A stretch of DNA of 64,000 bases, from NCBI RefSeq assembly GCF_009901585.1, contig NZ_WXYO01000007.1:186001-250000 (forward strand). Direction: 5' to 3'. Numbering within the stretch: position 1 is the first letter of the stretch; each line of letters opens with the position of its first letter. Origin of the DNA: Poritiphilus flavus (GTDB taxonomy: Bacteria > Bacteroidota > Bacteroidia > Flavobacteriales > Flavobacteriaceae). This document shows positions 60,486 through 64,000 of this stretch, piece after piece. The notes under the pieces are model-generated. The model was given only the letters and a program-made list of their open reading frames with translations. It searched no databases and had not been told where the DNA came from. The translations under genes were made by a program, and so were the position numbers.

Positions 60486-60762
60486 CGAAAGCACTTCCGC
60501 TTGGAGCACCGCTATTTCTTAAAAACCTTCGGTTTAAATCCTACGAAATACTTCAAATCAGGGCTCTCTTTTTGGGCAGCATAAGAAACAGGCTTCGTTA
60601 AGAATCGGCGAAACCTTGGAGCCGATTTAGAAGAATGGTTTTGGTTTTAAAGCAAAGCTTTAAAAATGCCTCTCCAAAAAGTGTCTTTTCTTCCTGCCCG
60701 TACCAACGGTACGTTCGGGCGGGTTGTTTCGTTTTCTTTGGACAAGCAAAGAAAATGAAAGG
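60486..60762 (-). repeat. Multi-hairpin dispersed repeat, copy 3 (inverted)
   Basis: Reverse-orientation copy of 53955-54198. Stem 1 at 60732-60755 is identical; stem 2 at 60645-60665 has loop TTT (in repeat sense); stem 3 at 60603-60627 is AATCGGC/GCCGATT, i.e. one C-G pair of the other copies is turned to G-C by a two-sided change. An extra GC-rich hairpin CCTGCCCG...CGGGCGGG (60693-60723) is inserted between stems 1 and 2. Confidence 0.8.
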
Positions 60763-60821
60763 CTAACTATAAGGTTTATGAATGGGATAAATGGGAGAAC
60801 CGATAGCAAATCTCAGCCAAT

Positions 60822-60879
60822 CGGACGAAACGCACTTCCGCTTGCAGCATCGCTATTTCTTAAAAACCTTCGGTTTAAA
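60822..60879 (-). repeat. Fragment of the dispersed repeat (distal end), inverted
   Basis: ACGCACTTCCGCTTGCAGCA through CTTCGGTTTAAAT repeats the distal end of the element (compare 54150-54198 on the other strand and 60488-60538). It lacks stems 1-3. Confidence 0.7.
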
Positions 60880-60886
60880 TCCAGGG

Positions 60887-60962
60887 CCATTCTTTACAAT
60901 TTATAGGAAGAACAAAGCGTATAGCGTACAGCGAACAGCGAGAGACCCACACAATTAAACTC
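60887..60962 (+). repeat. Tail repeat B with four tandem AGCGnnn heptamers
   Basis: Direct copy of 54869-54937. Heptamers AGCGTAT, AGCGTAC, AGCGAAC, AGCGAGA at 60916-60943, one more unit than copy A. Confidence 0.7.
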
Positions 60963-61155
60963 AATCTTAAACTTTAACTTAATCTTACCTGGGCTTTAAG
61001 CTAAACTTATCATGAAACGAATTTGAAGGGTTAAATTCTAGGCTTTCAGCTATCATAAACAAATAAACACATAAACAAATAGCCCTTTAACTTAAAACCT
61101 AACACTTAAAACTTAACACTCTAAAAGGCTCAAGTGAGTACAAATACCCCCGATT

Positions 61156-61479
61156 TTACTTTGGCTCTAGCCCCATAACATAATCATAACCCTCATTCAG
61201 GAGATTGATGATTTTTTCCGGCTCATCAAACATACTTTCTGGAATCAGCACGTATCCGTGCATGATGGAGCCATAAGATTTGAAGAGGGTAGAATCCCAG
61301 GCTTCCATATACTTCTTCTGAACTTCCTTGGAAAAGCGTATTCCTAACTCCCCATTTTTATTGAGTAAGGAGAACATATAGCCATTGGCCGAGGTATAGG
61401 GCATGGATTTACCTTTTCGCTCAAATCTGGGGCATTGATCTACCAAGTCGTCGTAGCGCTTAAGATTTTCTTCCCACAT
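61156..61479 (-). CDS. TfoX/Sxy N-terminal-like protein
   Basis: 107 residues: a first helix with Y-D-D-L-V-D-Q-C-P, then R-K-G-K-S-M-P-Y-T-S-A-N-G-Y-M-F near 22-37, strands G-E-L-G-I-R-F and Y-G-S-I-M-H-G-Y-V-L-I-P near 68-79. This is like TfoX N-terminal or related small proteins. No competence role is implied. It is 2 bp downstream of the SRPBCC gene on the same strand. Confidence 0.6.
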   Translation of the reverse strand: MWEENLKRYDDLVDQCPRFERKGKSMPYTSANGYMFSLLNKNGELGIRFSKEVQKKYMEAWDSTLFKSYGSIMHGYVLIPESMFDEPEKIINLLNEGYDYVMGLEPK

Positions 61480-61481
61480 AA

Positions 61482-61919
61482 CTATAGCTTTTCAATTTGT
61501 TCTTTGAATTGTTTTATCCACTTTTCGCCTTGCTTTCGGTACATAGAAGGAAAAAGAATGCCCATGAGTTTTGGTACAAAGGACATACGGGTATATTCAA
61601 CTTCATAAATGTAACGTGTTGCAAGTTCTCCAAGAGGCTTGAATTCAGATCTCATGGTATTGTCCATATGCTTGTGGTGGTAGCTGGCTTCAAAAGAGTG
61701 GGGTAGTAGGTTGGAGATGATGGTTTCGGTTAGTTCCATACCCCTTTTACCGTATTGGTAGTACATTTTAGAAACCGCGCCATTCTCCCATGCGTTTCCC
61801 TCTAACAGCTCCTTCTTTACAAAACCGTCCTGCCACTTTGCCAGGTTCTTTGAATCCGTGAAGAAATTTACAACCTCCTCTACCGGCTTGTTGATGTCTA
61901 TATGCCCTGAAAATTTCAT
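61482..61919 (-). CDS. SRPBCC-family (START-like) protein
   Basis: 145 residues: G-H-I-D-I-N-K-P-V-E-E-V-V-N-F-F-T near 5-21, K-W-Q-D-G-F-V-K near 32-39, a final amphipathic helix G-E-K-W-I-K-Q-F-K-E-Q-I-E-K-L. A lipid or polyketide binding cup fold, cytoplasmic. Co-transcribed with the TfoX-like gene. Confidence 0.83.
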   Translation of the reverse strand: MKFSGHIDINKPVEEVVNFFTDSKNLAKWQDGFVKKELLEGNAWENGAVSKMYYQYGKRGMELTETIISNLLPHSFEASYHHKHMDNTMRSEFKPLGELATRYIYEVEYTRMSFVPKLMGILFPSMYRKQGEKWIKQFKEQIEKL

Positions 61920-62014
61920 CTTTGAATATTAAATATTTTTGCAGCACATATTTATCAATTCTGTTTGACATTCAGGTTTCAGAACCCTTTTGTAACCTTA
62001 AAAACCATAACTTT

Positions 62015-63106
62015 TTATTTTCTAAGCTTTAGGAGGTATTCTGAGGGGCTTGTTTTTTCAAGCTCTTTAAAAGCGCGATAAAAAGAAACCTTGTTGCTAA
62101 AGCCGGATCGATAGGCAATGTCTATCAGCTTTAGCTTTTGCCCATCAGTGTTTTCCATGATCTTCTTGGCCTCAGTTAAGCGGTACTTTTTAATGAGTTT
62201 CTTAAAGGAGTAACCGGTTTTTTGATTGATCAATTCGGAAACATAGTCCTGCGGCAATTCAACTTCTTTGGCGAAGGCTTCCAGGGTCAGATCTTCGTTC
62301 AAATGAATTTTATCGGTTTCCAGTTTTTTGAGGATAGTTTCAAAATCGGCTTTCCGCCGTTCCGGATTGCCGGAGATAGGAGCCTTCATTTTGAATAAGG
62401 TCGACTGATCCATCACCCTGAATGCAATGGCCTGAATTATAAAGGTCATGGCCAGCATACTCAACTGATTCATATGGGCAAGACTCAGCTGACCTATGGG
62501 TTGGAGCAGGAAATACAGCAGGTGGAGGCTCAAAAAAGCGGTATAGGCCATCAGAATAATTCTGTACCAGTTTGCCAGGGTGTTATTGGTAACCTGTTGG
62601 CGATAGCGGTTGAGGTTACGGATCCCCAAATACACATAGATCCCGATATAGGCGAAAAAACTCAGGGTAAAGTAAAAACTGAAATTGCTGTAGGAGGGGA
62701 CTTCCTCCATAAAACTTTTAACCATTGCCAGCTTTTCCGCCCCGCTTAAAAAGAAAAACGGCAGGTTCATCAACAAAATCAAAAAGAATGGAATGCTATG
62801 CCACCACATCTTTTTGGATATGCCAAAATCCCTTCGGGTAATGGAAAAGGCCATAAATAAGAGTAGGGGAGGTTTTAAGAAGCTGATGGGATAGGCGATG
62901 CCCAGCAGATGCGGTGCGGAATTGATGAGTTCTGTTTCAACCAGAAGCCTTTCAAAAAGAATAATACCTTCAACGATCAAGAGCGCCGCAAACAACTTCT
63001 TAAAAAGCGTTTTGTTTTTAGACCTAAGGACAATAATGGCAATAAAAAAGGCCTGGCAGATGCCGTAAACAATAAGCGCATTGATGATGGACGAAGTTAT
63101 TTCCAT
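62015..63106 (-). CDS. AraC-type regulator with membrane N-terminal part
   Basis: 363 residues. The first ~240 residues hold six or seven membrane spans; the last ~110 carry the AraC HTH pair (L-T-L-E-A-F-A-K-E-V-E-L-P-Q-D-Y-V-S-E-L-I-N near 275-296; L-I-D-I-A-Y-R-S-G-F-S-N-K-V-S-F-Y-R-A-F near 328-347). It probably senses an envelope or extracellular signal and regulates genes directly. Targets unknown. Confidence 0.9.
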   Translation of the reverse strand: MEITSSIINALIVYGICQAFFIAIIVLRSKNKTLFKKLFAALLIVEGIILFERLLVETELINSAPHLLGIAYPISFLKPPLLLFMAFSITRRDFGISKKMWWHSIPFFLILLMNLPFFFLSGAEKLAMVKSFMEEVPSYSNFSFYFTLSFFAYIGIYVYLGIRNLNRYRQQVTNNTLANWYRIILMAYTAFLSLHLLYFLLQPIGQLSLAHMNQLSMLAMTFIIQAIAFRVMDQSTLFKMKAPISGNPERRKADFETILKKLETDKIHLNEDLTLEAFAKEVELPQDYVSELINQKTGYSFKKLIKKYRLTEAKKIMENTDGQKLKLIDIAYRSGFSNKVSFYRAFKELEKTSPSEYLLKLRK

Positions 63107-63239
63107 TGGTTTATGCCATACTGAATTAAAGATGGACGAATTATTTGTAAGATAGGACTTCTTTTATTGATGATTCTCGGCCATTGTTGTGGCCAATTTA
63201 AATGATTTTGGTTTTAGGTAGCCGTTGTTTAAACGCCCA

Positions 63240-63356
63240 TCAAAACAAGGAAATCGGTATGTCTCTTGTTATTCCTTCATGGATAATTTCATAAGAGGGA
63301 TCGCTGCAACCCCATAGTGTTAAAAGGACGAGTAAAAACAAAATTCTGATACTCAT
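63240..63356 (-). CDS. 38-residue lipoprotein-like small ORF
   Basis: M-S-I-R-I-L-F-L-L-V-L-L-T-L-W-G-C-S-D-P: a lipobox with Cys17, then only 21 further residues. It starts 26 bp after the stop of the upstream serine hydrolase. It may be a true lipopeptide (lysis-type or scaffold) or the remnant of a longer lipoprotein gene. No ribosome site was checked beyond a purine-poor leader. Confidence 0.4.
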   Translation of the reverse strand: MSIRILFLLVLLTLWGCSDPSYEIIHEGITRDIPISLF

Positions 63357-63382
63357 TTGGCAAATTGTATATATGCCGTTCG

Positions 63383-64000
63383 TCATAGGTCCTCCATAGT
63401 GTTATTGATGTTGTTAGCTACTATTTTGAATCCTCTTATAAGTTCATAAATCGAAGAACAATGAATATTCAGCCTTGCGTTTTCATCCTTTGAGAACCAA
63501 ATCCATTGATCAATTCCCGGGGCATAGTAGAAATTTGAGCTTAGTTTAAAAAGCCTTACAGATCTGTCGTTTATATCAATTTTCAGCCCATCATCCTCTA
63601 TAATCCTGGCATTTTGGTTCCCCTTTAAAAGATAACTACCTACTATTTCTTCGTTAGAAAGCTTTGTGGGTTCTGGGGCTTCCCAATCAGAGATGCCAGT
63701 ATCATCCAGGTAAAGATTTATATTCCTGACAATCGCTGGCCTGAGCCAATGTGGTGTGTTGGTATTCGTCAAATGGGTGATTGTTCTTTTTTTGTCTGCG
63801 TCAAAATACACCATGGTGTAAAATCCTTTCCAATCACCTGTGAAATGATACCTTTTTTGGCTATCAAGATTATACCAATGAAGCAGATTGAAATCACTTG
63901 CTGAACCTTTAGATTTCAAGGCCGTGGTTAGTTTATCTCCCGGATATAGGGAGTTTGATAAGAAAGACCTGCTCCATTTTGATAAGTCTTCCGTTGAGAA
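63383..64000 (-). CDS. Beta-lactamase-type serine hydrolase, C-terminal part (5' beyond window)
   Basis: The frame is open to base 64000 on the minus strand, so at least 205 residues are seen and the start lies outside. The first residues, F-S-T-E-D-L-S-K-W-S-R-S-F-L, and then Y-H-F-T-G-D-W-K-G-F-Y-T-M-V-Y-F-D-A-D-K-K, match the S/T-x-E-D-L-x-K-W and H-x-G-x-x-x-G-F-x-S segments of class C beta-lactamase-like hydrolases. The catalytic SxxK should lie upstream. The last ~80 residues form a separate beta domain as in DUF3471-like tails. Confidence 0.6.
   Translation of the reverse strand, partial: FSTEDLSKWSRSFLSNSLYPGDKLTTALKSKGSASDFNLLHWYNLDSQKRYHFTGDWKGFYTMVYFDADKKRTITHLTNTNTPHWLRPAIVRNINLYLDDTGISDWEAPEPTKLSNEEIVGSYLLKGNQNARIIEDDGLKIDINDRSVRLFKLSSNFYYAPGIDQWIWFSKDENARLNIHCSSIYELIRGFKIVANNINNTMEDL

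Larger units (their letters stand above)
59968..61155. other. Gene-poor 1.2-kb block of repeats
   Basis: No convincing gene; a 60-codon frame over 60724-60906 runs through repeat units only. Contents: an inverted repeat upstream of the Crp gene, an isolated hairpin (60254), repeat copy 3 in reverse, a further reverse fragment, tail repeat B, and TTAAAACCTAACACTT low-complexity strings near 61080-61115. Confidence 0.7.

Noticed and set aside
60724-60906. 60-codon open frame on the plus strand in the repeat block
   Set aside because: It runs through stem 1 of the reverse repeat and the distal fragment; the frame is a by-product of A/T-rich repeat DNA, with no ribosome site or family.
53863-61155. 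tRNA or rRNA genes in the gene-poor blocks
   Set aside because: No cloverleaf with T-arm GTTCRA and acceptor pairing, and no rRNA-like stretch was seen; the hairpins belong to repeats.

Overview
The window reads as chromosomal DNA of a marine-type Bacteroidota, family Flavobacteriaceae (genus not determined). The evidence is: many TonB-dependent receptors and lipoproteins, a secreted protease with a type IX (Por) C-terminal sorting domain, families typical of this group (DUF6146, DUF6787, DUF4249, GIN-domain/DUF2807), a serA-serC-acyl-CoA reductase-ferredoxin neighbourhood, and promoter elements of the Bacteroidetes TAnnTTTG type. No tRNA, rRNA, CRISPR array, phage module or transposase gene was seen. 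Both ends cut through genes.

0-9 kb: end of a Gfo/Idh/MocA oxidoreductase, a PhoX/DUF839-like lipoprotein with a collagen-like GxD stretch, a di-heme cytochrome c peroxidase, a minus-strand lolD-CPBP-DUF2400 operon, folE, a GIN-domain protein, a small membrane protein and a fatty acid hydroxylase. 9-19 kb: a TonB receptor preceded by a small secreted His/Cys-rich protein (probable metal uptake), DUF6787/DUF6146/DUF937 genes, serA and serC with a four-helix-bundle gene inserted between them, acyl-CoA reductase divergent from a ferredoxin across an 18-bp perfect palindrome, an arginase-family hydrolase and ychF. 19-29 kb: topoisomerase IV genes parE-parC, a second hydroxylase, TerC with a small lipoprotein, an XRE regulator divergent from an M14 carboxypeptidase with four shared operator-like sites, and an Lrp regulator.

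29-46 kb: a mixed housekeeping and accessory zone with DinB proteins, aroB, a serine hydrolase, a DUF985 cupin, a WYL regulator, three paralogues of an unknown secreted family, a GyrI-like protein, a Dph6-like ATP pyrophosphatase, an ECF42-type sigma factor coupled to a YCII protein, a DJ-1 protein, a MarR-GNAT fusion and small monooxygenase/SnoaL proteins. 46-53.4 kb: a TonB receptor-DUF4249 pair, then a tight plus-strand operon: ECF sigma, membrane anti-sigma, DUF4097-like beta-solenoid protein, outer-membrane-barrel-like protein, a 66-residue orphan and a GIN lipoprotein. This is the best candidate for an incompletely described envelope-sensing system.

53.9-61.1 kb: two gene-poor stretches, each just over 1 kb, filled with dispersed repeats bracket a T9SS protease, a lipoprotein and a Crp-linked cluster (SnoaL, membrane protein, YHS). 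The repeats contain several ordered stem-loops, kept in three copies, with loop changes and one compensated stem pair. They are the most unusual non-coding signal here. The window ends with TfoX-like, SRPBCC and AraC genes, a tiny lipoprotein ORF and the C-terminal part of a beta-lactamase-type serine hydrolase.
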